A stretch of DNA of 21,129 nucleotides from a virus: the IMG/VR virus record IMGVR_UViG_3300047546_000758, positions 1 to 21,129 of that record; one strand, 5' to 3'. Position 1 is the stretch's first letter, and every line of letters starts with the position of its first letter. The position numbers and the translations under genes are program-made. Shown one piece after another: positions 6,708 to 14,154 of this stretch. Under the pieces are notes generated by a model. That model ran no database searches. It was not told the origin of the DNA and worked only from the letters and a program-made list of their open reading frames with translations.

Positions 6708-7400
6708 TTAGTTATTGCCAGCAGACAGTTCTTGAGCAATCTCAAGAAGCTCTGCGTATGTGTTCATGCGGTAAAGCGAAGCATCAAACACTTTTGCCTT
6801 GCTAACTACGTCTTCTGCATTAGCCTCGTTGATATTCCAATCTTCTTGGAGGTCACGAGCCTTGATTGCCTGTAGGTGATAGACAGTTGTCTGCATCTTA
6901 CCTGTGCGTGAAATTGCCCAGTAATGCTTGGTCAATGGACCTTGTGGTGAAAAATGTGCAAGGTGCAATGACTTATAGAAACGAGGTGTTGCCAAAATAA
7001 TTTGGCGTTGTGGTCCGCCTTCTGCGGAGAAATTAACAACGCTGAAAGCACGCTTTTCTTCAGCCTTGTTCTTAAGTACGGAGCAAAGTGGGCAATCGGT
7101 GCCACCCTTGCTGTTGAGGCAAACATAAGACTTCTTGCCTGGCTTACCATTTAAGAAGTGTTGCTTGAAGTTTGCAAATGGACCGTCTTGGTCAAGGAAC
7201 TTCACAATTTGTGGTTGTTCCGTATGTTTGAATTCAGTTGGATAACCTTCAGAAGTTTCTGACTGCAAAGCTTCTGCTGCTGCCCAACCTGATGTTACTA
7301 CTGTATCTTCGGTGACTCCCTGTGGGCGGTCATCAACGTCGATTGTTTCTTCCGCTACAACGTAATCGGTAGCGTTTGCTGTTAGTTCGTCGTTTGACAT
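6708..7400 (-). CDS. Phage single-stranded DNA-binding protein (zinc-containing, gp32-like)
   Basis: A 230-residue protein, best read as the phage SSB. It has an acidic, disordered N-terminus (about residues 1-50), then a core where His81 (KQHFLNG) and SYVCLNSKGGTDCPLCSVL give a His/Cys cluster (Cys94, Cys103, Cys106) like the zinc site of T4 gp32-type proteins, followed by beta-rich segments (RAFSVVNFS, RQIILATPRFYKSL, HYWAISRTGKMQTTVYHLQ). It has no classic OB-fold SSB signature and no DDDIPF-type tail. The ATG at 7400 has a good ribosome-binding site (AAGGAAA). Lying directly before DNA polymerase fits a replisome partner. The SSB call combines the zinc pattern with position and is fairly but not fully certain. 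Confidence 0.72.
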   Translation of the reverse strand: MSNDELTANATDYVVAEETIDVDDRPQGVTEDTVVTSGWAAAEALQSETSEGYPTEFKHTEQPQIVKFLDQDGPFANFKQHFLNGKPGKKSYVCLNSKGGTDCPLCSVLKNKAEEKRAFSVVNFSAEGGPQRQIILATPRFYKSLHLAHFSPQGPLTKHYWAISRTGKMQTTVYHLQAIKARDLQEDWNINEANAEDVVSKAKVFDASLYRMNTYAELLEIAQELSAGNN

Positions 7401-7423
7401 ATATTTCCTTATTTCTAGTGTGT

Positions 7424-7882
7424 TTATGCTTTACGTAGCGTTTGCCACGTCTCGTTTAGTTTTTCGGTGACTAAACGGTTGCGCGACCAGTCTATATACG
7501 GTTGGTCAATAAGTCCAGCGTCCGTAAATATCTTGATTGCAGCCTCTATCATATCGCGTGTATAGAGCCTACGACCCTTATGGTCTTCTCCGTTTTTGTC
7601 TTTCTTTGTCGGCAAACGATACGGACTAGGAGGAAGAATCCCCTCCTTCATCCACATCCGTATCGTAGGTATTGGTCTCCCTAACGCATCGGCTAGAGCA
7701 CCAATAGTGAACATCTCTATGTCTTCACCACTAGGTAGTGTTTTCTTATAGGGATGTTTATCCCAAGTCTTCTCCTGTACTTGGGAAACTTTAACTTCAA
7801 CACCCTCACGACGTTTACGTTTACTGCCTGGATAATACTCATCCAAGTCAGAGAACATATTGTCTACAAGGTTATCGTTCAT
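7424..7882 (-). CDS. MerR-like helix-turn-helix DNA-binding protein
   Basis: A 152-residue DNA-binding protein. Residues about 58-115 match a MerR/excisionase-type winged helix: MFTIGALADALGRP (recognition helix-turn-helix entry), IPTIRMWMKEGILPPSPYRL (second helix and wing), then a loop and RRLYTRDMIEAAIKIF. A basic N-terminal patch (SKRKRREGVEVKV) may add DNA contacts. No effector-binding domain follows; the rest is a short helical tail. The start overlaps the stop of the small Cys gene as ATGA. It could regulate its own operon (a dyad lies upstream at 8548-8565) or act in DNA architecture; which one is inference. The DNA-binding fold is well supported. Confidence 0.83.
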   Translation of the reverse strand: MNDNLVDNMFSDLDEYYPGSKRKRREGVEVKVSQVQEKTWDKHPYKKTLPSGEDIEMFTIGALADALGRPIPTIRMWMKEGILPPSPYRLPTKKDKNGEDHKGRRLYTRDMIEAAIKIFTDAGLIDQPYIDWSRNRLVTEKLNETWQTLRKA

Positions 7883-8028
7883 GCTGCAACTTTTTTAGTG
7901 CCTTGGCAAAAACCACAGACGGCGGGATGTTTAATGCCCAGCGCAGCAATGATGTTGGGAACACCACAACTGCGCATAATGAGACATGCAAATTCGTCGT
8001 CTGTTAGTCCTGCTTGATTATCTGTCAT
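7879..8028 (-). CDS. Small four-cysteine protein (49 residues)
   Basis: A short gene joined at both ends: its ATG at 8028 shares one base with the upstream TAA (TAATG), and its TGA at 7881-7879 overlaps the next ATG as ATGA. The product begins MTDNQAGLTDDEFACLIMRS and continues with CGVPNIIAALGIKHPAVCGF and CQGTKKVAA. Cys15, Cys21, Cys38 and Cys41 could form a small zinc knuckle; the CGFC pair is the clearest half. The family is unknown to me. The exact fit between two coupled genes, leaving no gap, is the main reason to call it real despite its length. Confidence 0.72.
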   Translation of the reverse strand: MTDNQAGLTDDEFACLIMRSCGVPNIIAALGIKHPAVCGFCQGTKKVAA

Positions 8029-8531
8029 TAAGCCTTATTCATAAAGAAAGCGTAACTAATTTTGCGTGGATACATCTCCGCGATGTCATCCTCTGTAAGC
8101 AAACCATCAAAGCTTGCTTTCATAACTTCGTCTTCCTGCACAGCTGGCACCATCTTGATGCACTGTTGCCATAGAGGTTGATTGTTGGCGTCTGTCTTAG
8201 TTTTAAGGATGCGTTCAATTGCCTCCATGTTTTCTTGAGGAGTTGAGCGACGCTGCAATTGCAAACCTGCAATGCCAACGGATGCGTCGCCCACCTCAAG
8301 ATTGATGTGACCACGTCCATCGGTCTCACCAAAGTTTTCAACGGCTGCAGTTAAGAAACTCTTTACCTCTGACATGCGCTCTGCAAGCAGGTCGGATTCT
8401 TTTTTAAGTGTTGCCATTTGGCGAATATAAGACTTAAGTTCTTCTACATTAAGCCCTGATTTAACTTCAGCGTGTGCTTCCATTAAATCATTCATCTCGT
8501 CTTGACGAGTAGTAATGATGTCTTCTGACAT
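8028..8531 (-). CDS. Hypothetical coiled-coil protein, first gene of SSB/polymerase operon
   Basis: A 167-residue protein of unknown function. Residues about 10-65 are helical and probably coiled coil (MNDLMEAHAEVKSGLNVEEL and MATLKKESDLLAERMSEVK). The second half is mixed, with a beta segment (GHINLEVGDASVGIAGLQLQ) and helices ending KISYAFFMNKA. I see no catalytic motif and no cysteine pattern. The ATG at 8531 has an excellent Shine-Dalgarno (AAGGAGG), the strongest in this part of the window, and a TTGACA promoter candidate lies just upstream, so it is probably the first and best translated gene of the operon running into SSB and DNA polymerase. A structural or scaffolding role in replication is possible but unproven. 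Confidence 0.8.
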   Translation of the reverse strand: MSEDIITTRQDEMNDLMEAHAEVKSGLNVEELKSYIRQMATLKKESDLLAERMSEVKSFLTAAVENFGETDGRGHINLEVGDASVGIAGLQLQRRSTPQENMEAIERILKTKTDANNQPLWQQCIKMVPAVQEDEVMKASFDGLLTEDDIAEMYPRKISYAFFMNKA

Positions 8532-8547
8532 TTCCCTCTCCTCCTTT

Positions 8548-8565
8548 AGGTAGGTGTAACTACCT
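8548..8565. promoter_or_regulatory. Operator-like 6-bp dyad over -10 and start site
   Basis: Perfect inverted repeat aggtag-gtgtaa-ctacct (6-bp arms, 6-base spacer) covering the end of the -10 element and the predicted transcription start. The position and size suit a dimeric repressor. The nearby MerR-like and ribbon-helix-helix proteins are candidate ligands; no binding evidence exists in the sequence itself. Confidence 0.45.
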
Positions 8566-8591
8566 TAAATCAAAATATATTCCATTGTCAA
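8562..8591 (-). promoter_or_regulatory. Candidate sigma-70-type promoter for SSB/polymerase operon
   Basis: On the minus strand a perfect TTGACA (-35) lies at 8591-8586, followed after 18 bases by TAAGGT at 8567-8562, which fits the loose actinobacterial -10 pattern TANNNT. A start site would fall near 8555, about 24 bases before the ATG at 8531 with its AAGGAGG site. The -35 overlaps the stop codon of the small upstream gene. Confidence 0.5.
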
Positions 8592-8746
8592 GAGCCAACA
8601 ATACGTTTTGCTTCCTTGGCTGTATAACTACGGTACCCAGTCTTTTTCTTATTCATAGACCCAGGCTTTTTAAACCCGTTACCTTTGGGCATGTTGTCTT
8701 GGCGCCATTTGAGCGCAGCAGCAATCTTATCGCGGTGCTTGCTCAC
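8588..8746 (-). CDS. Small basic protein (52 residues)
   Basis: A short open frame starting with GTG at 8746 that overlaps the TGA of the ribbon-helix-helix gene as GTGA, and ending TGA at 8588. It encodes MSKHRDKIAAALKWRQDN, then a segment rich in Lys, Gly and Pro (MPKGNGFKKPGSMNKKK), then TGYRSYTAKEAKRIVGS. The product is very basic and could bind nucleic acid. No family is recognised. The overlap, the absence of any other explanation for these 159 bases and the sensible composition support it; a GTG start and short length keep confidence moderate. Confidence 0.6.
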   Translation of the reverse strand: MSKHRDKIAAALKWRQDNMPKGNGFKKPGSMNKKKTGYRSYTAKEAKRIVGS

Positions 8747-8889
8747 TGCTCTTTTACGTATTTCTCTAGCGCTTTAATTATGATGCTAGTCACAGTTACT
8801 TTGTCTTTAGCTGCTTTTTTCTGCGCAGCTTTCCATAGCTCATCCGATACGCGGATAGTTCTTGTTGGGGTTTTAGGTGCATTTGGCAT
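8743..8889 (-). CDS. Ribbon-helix-helix (CopG/Arc-like) DNA-binding protein
   Basis: A 48-residue protein with a typical ribbon-helix-helix layout: a short beta strand TRTIRVSDELW, helix A (AAQKKAAKDK), a turn, and helix B (VTSIIIKALEKYVKEQ). Such proteins act as dimers, insert the strand pair into the major groove and often repress their own promoter. The ATG at 8889 is chosen because the fold begins just after it; an in-frame start further upstream would add 21 residues that overlap the preceding gene and do not look like this family. Only 16 bases separate it from the upstream stop, holding AAGG 12 bases before the ATG and a TATACT six bases before it. Confidence 0.83.
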   Translation of the reverse strand: MPNAPKTPTRTIRVSDELWKAAQKKAAKDKVTVTSIIIKALEKYVKEQ

Positions 8890-8895
8890 GGTGTC

Positions 8896-8901
8896 AGTAT
8901 A
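8896..8901 (-). promoter_or_regulatory. Possible -10 box for a leaderless transcript
   Basis: TATACT on the minus strand ends exactly six bases before the ATG of the ribbon-helix-helix gene, so a transcript would start at or next to the A of the ATG. Leaderless mRNAs with this geometry are common in Actinobacteria. No good -35 is visible, and AAGG at 8905-8902 offers a distant Shine-Dalgarno instead, so this is weak. Confidence 0.25.
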
Positions 8902-8905
8902 CCTT

Positions 8906-9469
8906 TCAAGCGGTAGGGACGGGCGTGTATACGGTTGGGTGATAGAGGCCAAGCTGGTGGACTAGATAACTGTCCGTTGTTTTACTATAAGTAAAGTAAT
9001 CAGAAGGGGTGGCTTCGTTAGTTGGAATAGCCCTATCCATTGCTTCTTCAATTTGAATGGCCCCTAAAATGCTGATGTGCTGTGGGTTATCATCATGAAC
9101 ATAAGCAAGTACGGCTACCTTGCTCTTTTCATCGTCTCCCCGCAAAGATAGATAACCATCCTCACTATTGATTCGACGCACCTCAAAATTAGGTTCTACG
9201 TCAGGTGCTTTTGTATGGGCTTTATGCTCTGATAAATCCCAAGGGACATCATTCCATTTGGTCCCGTAGTACTTGGCCACAGCGCACTCAGCAACTGTAC
9301 CCAGCATCTCCCCAATGATGTCAGGAAGCTTACGACCAGTACGGTACACAGTTCCTTTGCGCTCACCATTTTCATAACGATGCTTAAAAGCCCTGTCCAA
9401 AGCCACATTCATAGCGTGGCGTAATTCATTGCGAGTTAAAAAAACCTCAGCTTCATGTTTAATAGACAT
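8906..9469 (-). CDS. Putative PD-(D/E)XK-like phage protein
   Basis: A 187-residue protein resembling a widespread uncharacterised phage family. The recognisable part is PDIIGEMLGTVAECAVAKYY with an early Glu, then GTKWNDVPWDL, KAPDVEPNFEVRRIN (Asp and Glu separated as in PD-(D/E)XK nucleases, but with Arg where Lys is usual), and then LSLRGDDEKSKVAVLAYVH and HISILGAIQIEEAMDRA. That order (helix with Glu, Asp, Glu-x-Arg, strand, GxI strand) suggests a restriction-endonuclease-like fold. Catalytic activity is uncertain because of the Arg. It overlaps the helicase gene by 11 bases; the Shine-Dalgarno is poor, so coupling is likely. The C-terminal tail is Pro/Thr-rich. Confidence 0.72.
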   Translation of the reverse strand: MSIKHEAEVFLTRNELRHAMNVALDRAFKHRYENGERKGTVYRTGRKLPDIIGEMLGTVAECAVAKYYGTKWNDVPWDLSEHKAHTKAPDVEPNFEVRRINSEDGYLSLRGDDEKSKVAVLAYVHDDNPQHISILGAIQIEEAMDRAIPTNEATPSDYFTYSKTTDSYLVHQLGLYHPTVYTPVPTA

Positions 9470-11042
9470 TATGTGTCTGCAAGAACGTATTTAAACTTGC
9501 TAAGGTCATTTCGACCCCACCTTTCTCATTGATACCTTTGCCGTCCAAGACCGCGCTGGCAATGGCATTTTTTTGTTGTAGTGCTTGGTACTGTCTTTGT
9601 TCGATTGAGTTGCTGATAATAGCATCAAGGATGACAACGGATTTATGTTCACTAGAGGCTCGAACGATTCTTCCATTTCTTTGGTTTGCTGTTCCACTTG
9701 ACCACGGTAAGTCATAGTTGATAAGAAGGTTGCCCGCAGGTAGGTCAACGCCATAACCGCCAGCGTCAGAACTAACCAGTACTCGGATATCAGGCTCAGT
9801 ATTAAATGCAATTTTGTTCTCCTCTTTTGCCTTAGCAGTATGTAAGCCTGTGTAGGTTACACATGAGACGGTGTCAAGAGCCTCAACTATTAAATCCACC
9901 ATGTGAACGTGTGTGGCAAAAATAACTACTTTGTTTTTTGCGTCTAAATTTAAAAAATCTTTAACGTAAGTTACAACCGCATCCAACTTCGGATGACGTA
10001 CACCAACGAGCAAGCCACTATCAACCAGTTCAGCGCAATAAGCACTTCCTTCTCCTTCTTGTTTGTGAAATTTTGCAGCACTATCCAGAATTAACTGAGG
10101 GTGAGAGCAAAGCATTTTCATAGCGCCTATTTTGCTCATAAGTTTTCCACGCATCTCGTCGGCTGGTCCACCCCACTGCTGCTCTAAACCATAATGAGCC
10201 ATGATATTAAAACTAGAACCAAATAACTCTTGGGCATCTGCTAAATCATTTAAGAGGTCTCTTTTTATCTTTTCATAAAGCTTAGCGCCTTTAGAATCAA
10301 TGTTAATTGTCATAGGTTCTTTATGAATTGCTTCAGGTAAATATGGGGCAACGTCTGCATCTGTCTGTGCTTTACGAACAGATGCCTGTTTCATACGCTG
10401 GTGAAGAGTAGGTAAGTTGCGGTAACGGTCTACGCCACCCCATTTATTACGCACAATAAAAGCAGAATCAAAAATGTCATACTTACCGAGAACCTGCTTA
10501 TCAACAAATTGCATAATAGAGAACAGCTCTTCAGGCTTTCCGTTCTCAATTGGAGTGCCAGTTAAAGCAAATCTATAGTCTGACTTAAGCTCTTTAACGT
10601 GCTTTGAACGTTTTGACCTAAATGATTTGATGGCTGTGGCCTCGTCAAGGACGACAAATCCTCGTGGCAAGTTCCTAACGTATTTCCAGTCGTTGACCAC
10701 TTGCTCATAGTTAAGGATAATGTAATCAGGAGCTTTTCCATCGGTCCGCATGCAGGTGAGGTATTGGAGCTCTCTCTGTTTTGGTGTCCCATCAATGACC
10801 AAAGGGTTTGCAGTGCCATCAGTAAACTTTCTTATTTGGTTATACCACTGGTATTTAAGTGGTGATAAACAAATGATAAGACCTGGCTCTGTAACTTTCT
10901 GCTCTTCTTTAAGTCTTTCTATGGCAGCAATTGTAAGAACGGTTTTACCCAGCCCAAGGTCATAGGCAACCAGCATGCTCTTTCTATCGCACATGCGGTC
11001 AACCGCCTCGGGTTGGTAGGGTAAAAGAGTTCCTTTAAACAA
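9459..11042 (-). CDS. SNF2-type DEAD/DEAH-box helicase
   Basis: A 527-residue superfamily 2 translocase of the SNF2 group. N-terminal lobe: Q-like entry LLPYQPEAVDRM, motif I AYDLGLGKTVLTI (Lys33), motif Ia LSPLKYQWYNQI, motif II LDEAT (Asp133, Glu134; DEAT instead of DEAH), motif III ALTGTPIEN. C-terminal lobe: KVVIFATHVHMVD, motif V VLVSSDAGGYGVDL and motif VI NQRNGRIVRASS. Phage members are thought to act in recombination-dependent replication or fork remodelling. The start is a TTG at 11042, overlapping the dNMP kinase end by 8 bases, with AAGGA about 10 bases before; no ATG or GTG is available because an in-frame stop lies just upstream. Confidence 0.92.
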   Translation of the reverse strand: MFKGTLLPYQPEAVDRMCDRKSMLVAYDLGLGKTVLTIAAIERLKEEQKVTEPGLIICLSPLKYQWYNQIRKFTDGTANPLVIDGTPKQRELQYLTCMRTDGKAPDYIILNYEQVVNDWKYVRNLPRGFVVLDEATAIKSFRSKRSKHVKELKSDYRFALTGTPIENGKPEELFSIMQFVDKQVLGKYDIFDSAFIVRNKWGGVDRYRNLPTLHQRMKQASVRKAQTDADVAPYLPEAIHKEPMTINIDSKGAKLYEKIKRDLLNDLADAQELFGSSFNIMAHYGLEQQWGGPADEMRGKLMSKIGAMKMLCSHPQLILDSAAKFHKQEGEGSAYCAELVDSGLLVGVRHPKLDAVVTYVKDFLNLDAKNKVVIFATHVHMVDLIVEALDTVSCVTYTGLHTAKAKEENKIAFNTEPDIRVLVSSDAGGYGVDLPAGNLLINYDLPWSSGTANQRNGRIVRASSEHKSVVILDAIISNSIEQRQYQALQQKNAIASAVLDGKGINEKGGVEMTLASLNTFLQTHNVY

Positions 11043-11571
11043 ATTGCATCATCCTTGTCTTAACGGCTATTGCCAATGACTCTAGTGAGCCATCATTGAT
11101 AAATTTACAGTCCCAACTATCCCAGCTGTCAAGAGCGGTTTCAGATATATGGGTATTTACGGGACCAACTCCAGGACGTTCAATCCTCCATAGTTGTGAG
11201 TAATCCCTATCTTTAATTGTCTGTGCTTCATTAGGAAATCGAACGTCGGTGATAACGACGTTACTTGTATAAGCAACGTCTCTCAACGCTATTTTTACCC
11301 AAAAGTCATCCCCAAACTGCAAACGCGCTGATACCCCAACCTCTTGCAATAAACGACGAACTTCAGCAACTCGAGTCTTTGCTTTGTCCCATCCCATCTC
11401 ATCAACACAATCCTGCAATTTTAGCCCAGGCTTAACGATTGGATTTATAGCATAAACAAAGTCGCGTATTGCATCAGCAAAAGCAATTCTTTTATAGCCG
11501 TGTTTTGCGCACAGGTATTCAGCTATCGTGTCCTTGCCTGAACCTGCGTATCCAGATATACCTATAATCAC
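11035..11571 (-). CDS. Deoxynucleoside monophosphate kinase
   Basis: A 178-residue P-loop kinase of the T4 gp1 / phage dNMP kinase type, expected to phosphorylate dNMPs from degraded host DNA to dNDPs for replication. P-loop GYAGSGKDT (residues 7-15); the lid and substrate part includes FADAIRDFVYAINP, RRLLQEVG, DDFWVKIALRD, VVITDVRFPNEAQ and the late NTHISETAL segment, which is characteristic of phage dNMP kinases. The start is GTG at 11571 with a clear AGGGAG site that overlaps the primase stop. It lies between primase and helicase in the replication run, which fits a nucleotide supply role. Confidence 0.88.
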   Translation of the reverse strand: MIIGISGYAGSGKDTIAEYLCAKHGYKRIAFADAIRDFVYAINPIVKPGLKLQDCVDEMGWDKAKTRVAEVRRLLQEVGVSARLQFGDDFWVKIALRDVAYTSNVVITDVRFPNEAQTIKDRDYSQLWRIERPGVGPVNTHISETALDSWDSWDCKFINDGSLESLAIAVKTRMMQFV

Positions 11572-11579
11572 TTGTCTCC

Positions 11580-12509
11580 CTATATAACTATCATGGGTGA
11601 GAACTTGGCGTTCTCTATCCCTGCCTGTATCTCTGCCTTGCTCATGCCCCCAACATCTTTTTGGTCAGTGTCGGAATAGTTAAATACCCAAACGCCTTTG
11701 TTAATGGCCTTTGCCCATTTCAATAAATCTAAAGTGCACCCGCGTCCCGCATCATCGTTGTCAAAAGCCAACATTAAATGCTCTACTGAAGCAAGTAATT
11801 GTTTTTGGTCTTTAGACAACCCAGCACCATAAGACGCTATTGCATTTGGATAACCAACGGAATGAAGACGAGCAACATCTAAAGGAGACTCGACAACAAG
11901 CCTGTACTTAGCGTTTCCCCAGTTGTTATAGTTAAAGAGAGTATTTCCTTTTTTAACTCCCTTAGGGTAGTTATTAAAGTATCGACCTACATAAGCCTTC
12001 TCTTGCCAGCCATAAAGTTTATTAGTTTGTGGTTCTCTAATAGGAAGAATCCATAACTCACGTCTTGGGTCCCACAGCACCTCACACTCACGAGATGCCT
12101 CAGCGGTTATGCCACGAGACCTAAGCGCATGCAGCGGAGGAACGGTAAACAAAGCCATAGAAGACTCATGTAAAACTTCTATCTTTTCTACTTCAGGTTC
12201 TTTTAATAAAGACTCAAAAGCTTTTGTTAACCCAGTCGCGCTTTGGCTAAACCAGCTCTGACCAGATTTAACTTCTTCGACAGAAGTGCCAGTTACATAA
12301 GCAATTAAAAAAGGAAAACTTCCTTTGAAATTACAAGACCAACATCTGTGCGCACCTGTGGTGGCGTTAATAGACCATGATGGATTCTTATCTTCTTTTC
12401 CTGTACGAGCTAAATGTCCAGGGCATTTAGCCCACACCTCATGCCCAACAGTTTTTGTTGGGTGTATGTCAAGTGTGAGTAAATAATCCTCTAACTGCTC
12501 GACCTGCAT
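11580..12509 (-). CDS. DnaG-like primase (zinc-binding plus Toprim)
   Basis: A 309-residue compact primase. An N-terminal CHC2-type zinc finger is clear: Cys29 and His32 (KCPGHLARTG) and Cys56 and Cys59 (HRCWSCNFKGSF), with the KNPSWSIN stretch between them. The Toprim core follows: LVVESPLDVARL (Glu207), YGAGLSKDQ, then LAFDNDDAGR (Asp250, Asp252, Asp253), which together bind metal for primer synthesis. The helicase-binding C-terminal domain of bacterial DnaG is absent. The ATG shares one base with the stop of the DnaB-like gene (TAATG), so primase and helicase are probably made in step, as in many phage replisomes. Confidence 0.92.
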   Translation of the reverse strand: MQVEQLEDYLLTLDIHPTKTVGHEVWAKCPGHLARTGKEDKNPSWSINATTGAHRCWSCNFKGSFPFLIAYVTGTSVEEVKSGQSWFSQSATGLTKAFESLLKEPEVEKIEVLHESSMALFTVPPLHALRSRGITAEASRECEVLWDPRRELWILPIREPQTNKLYGWQEKAYVGRYFNNYPKGVKKGNTLFNYNNWGNAKYRLVVESPLDVARLHSVGYPNAIASYGAGLSKDQKQLLASVEHLMLAFDNDDAGRGCTLDLLKWAKAINKGVWVFNYSDTDQKDVGGMSKAEIQAGIENAKFSPMIVI

Positions 12510-13735
12510 TAGAAGTCATCCTCTTCAAACTCTCGGAATGTGGCGGTATCCCATTCCCAAGAAAGCTTAACTTCGGCACCACCTGAGTTACGGCTTGCCA
12601 TAATCTTTAGCAGACGCACTGAGTCATCATCATCTATGCGCTCAAGCCCCATGACTATATCTGCATCTTGTGCGAAGGAAGACGCGTAACCAATAGAGTC
12701 GAGGGTTGCCCTACCGCCTTTCATTTTGTGCCCTAAGTACTGGGTGTTAATGATGATTGGGATGTTTACATTTAAAGCTAAATTTTTTAAAGAGCGAGTT
12801 ATGTTAGTTAAAGCAGCGGGGGTATTCATTTCTTTTGTCTGCTCATCTTGCATCAAATACACACCGTCAATTACAACTAAAGAGGGCTGAAGTATTTGAA
12901 TGTTATTAGCAATAGATGTAACTGTTCTACCTTCAGCTCCAGGTACAAGGTGGAACCCAGCCTTGAACTGAGAAAGAGACTTTAATCCGCTAAGGAATCT
13001 TGCTTCTTCTTCCTGCTCTAAAGTACCTGTCATCAGGCGGTGATGAGAAAGTCTTGAACGCATTGAGTCATAACGACGAGCCTGTTCATCGTTTGTCATC
13101 TCAAAAGATTTAAACATAACGGGATGGCCAGCCTCGTGAACTGACAACGCCATTTGTAAACAGATAGTTGACTTACCAGTTTTTGGAAGAGCAGCTACAA
13201 CAATAAGCTGTCCATTTTGAATTCCACTGATGCTGTTATCAATTGTTGGAAATCCTGTCCTGTAACCAAGAATTCCATCTGGAGTGTTTTTTCGTGTGAG
13301 GTATTCTTCATACCGTTGCTCAGGATTGTCAGTGAGGTCGACTGTACTTGAACCTTTAAAAGACGAAGCTTCAATCCCAACGAGCCCTCCTTGCAAAGCA
13401 AGTAATGCTGCTTCATGGTCTTTCTCCTTATCTACAAGTTTGATTGCTTCGCCAAGCATTGCAATTGTTGCTTTCCTACGGCGCTCAGCAATCACTGCGT
13501 CAAGGAGGTAATCAATAGGGTCAGAAACGTCTACTAAATTAAAGGTAGGGAAGTTATCTTTTACTGCATCAATACTTGGTGACTCTCCATAGGTCACAAA
13601 GAACTGACGTAGAAATAAAAAGAGACGTCGGTCTTCATCAACATCAAACCAATTTTCATCTACTGATTTGGAAAGAATAGGGGCAAGGTCTTTTAATGAT
13701 ATTGCTTTGTGAAGCAATCTAGTTTCGTTTAACAT
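12509..13735 (-). CDS. DnaB-like replicative helicase
   Basis: A 408-residue hexameric helicase of the DnaB / RecA-fold type. An N-terminal helical part (about residues 1-125) is followed by a RecA-like motor: TGFPTIDNSISGIQNGQLIV, Walker A VAALPKTGKST, FKSFEMTNDEQARR (equivalent to the EMS region), Walker B SLVVIDGVYLM, IPIIINTQYLG and ADIVMGLER. The protein is slightly shorter than bacterial DnaB, as is common for phage helicases. The ATG at 13735 overlaps the upstream TGA by one base (TGATG); a GTG three bases upstream would also be in frame. It lies with loader, primase and initiator, giving a nearly complete phage replisome. Confidence 0.92.
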   Translation of the reverse strand: MLNETRLLHKAISLKDLAPILSKSVDENWFDVDEDRRLFLFLRQFFVTYGESPSIDAVKDNFPTFNLVDVSDPIDYLLDAVIAERRRKATIAMLGEAIKLVDKEKDHEAALLALQGGLVGIEASSFKGSSTVDLTDNPEQRYEEYLTRKNTPDGILGYRTGFPTIDNSISGIQNGQLIVVAALPKTGKSTICLQMALSVHEAGHPVMFKSFEMTNDEQARRYDSMRSRLSHHRLMTGTLEQEEEARFLSGLKSLSQFKAGFHLVPGAEGRTVTSIANNIQILQPSLVVIDGVYLMQDEQTKEMNTPAALTNITRSLKNLALNVNIPIIINTQYLGHKMKGGRATLDSIGYASSFAQDADIVMGLERIDDDDSVRLLKIMASRNSGGAEVKLSWEWDTATFREFEEDDF

Positions 13736-14154
13736 CACCGACCCCCGAACAAATCTCTAAACGAGTAACCCCAATGCCCGTACATTAGCAAGCGTTCAGG
13801 TAAATCCACCACCCCCATAACTTCAGGGTGATACGGGAGTGTCGCAACAAGTGTTTGCACATCAGGATAAGCGGAGTGATATCTAAAAGGGTTGGTGCCT
13901 GCTGCATCAAGCTTCTCCACAACGTTATCTAACTCTTCTTGTGTGTGAGAAGTGCTAACAAGCTCTAAGGTAACGCCCACCTGTACGGTGTAAACGTAAA
14001 ACCTACTAAGTGCAATCGAATCTAATTGTATATCTGTGATGGTGCGCTTTAAAACTTTATACTTTGGAACGGTAATCTTTTGGCTCTTAGAGATAACATC
14101 TATATGAACCAAGAAACGCTTCGGCATATCATTGCTGATATCGCCGTTGCGCAT
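13735..14154 (-). CDS. Hypothetical protein between SWIM protein and helicase
   Basis: A 139-residue protein I cannot assign. The first 70 residues look beta-rich (KRFLVHIDVISKSQKITVPK, DSIALSRFYVYTVQVGVTLE), followed by a helix (TQEELDNVVEKLDAA) and a conserved-looking C-terminal stretch, HSAYPDVQTLVATLPYHPEV then MGVVDLPERLLMYGHWGYSF. The ATG at 14154 shares one base with the upstream stop (TAATG); a later in-frame ATG (MPKRF) would shorten it by nine residues. No cysteines and no P-loop are present. Its place between zinc-finger protein and replicative helicase suggests a replication accessory, but that rests on position alone. Confidence 0.75.
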   Translation of the reverse strand: MRNGDISNDMPKRFLVHIDVISKSQKITVPKYKVLKRTITDIQLDSIALSRFYVYTVQVGVTLELVSTSHTQEELDNVVEKLDAAGTNPFRYHSAYPDVQTLVATLPYHPEVMGVVDLPERLLMYGHWGYSFRDLFGGR

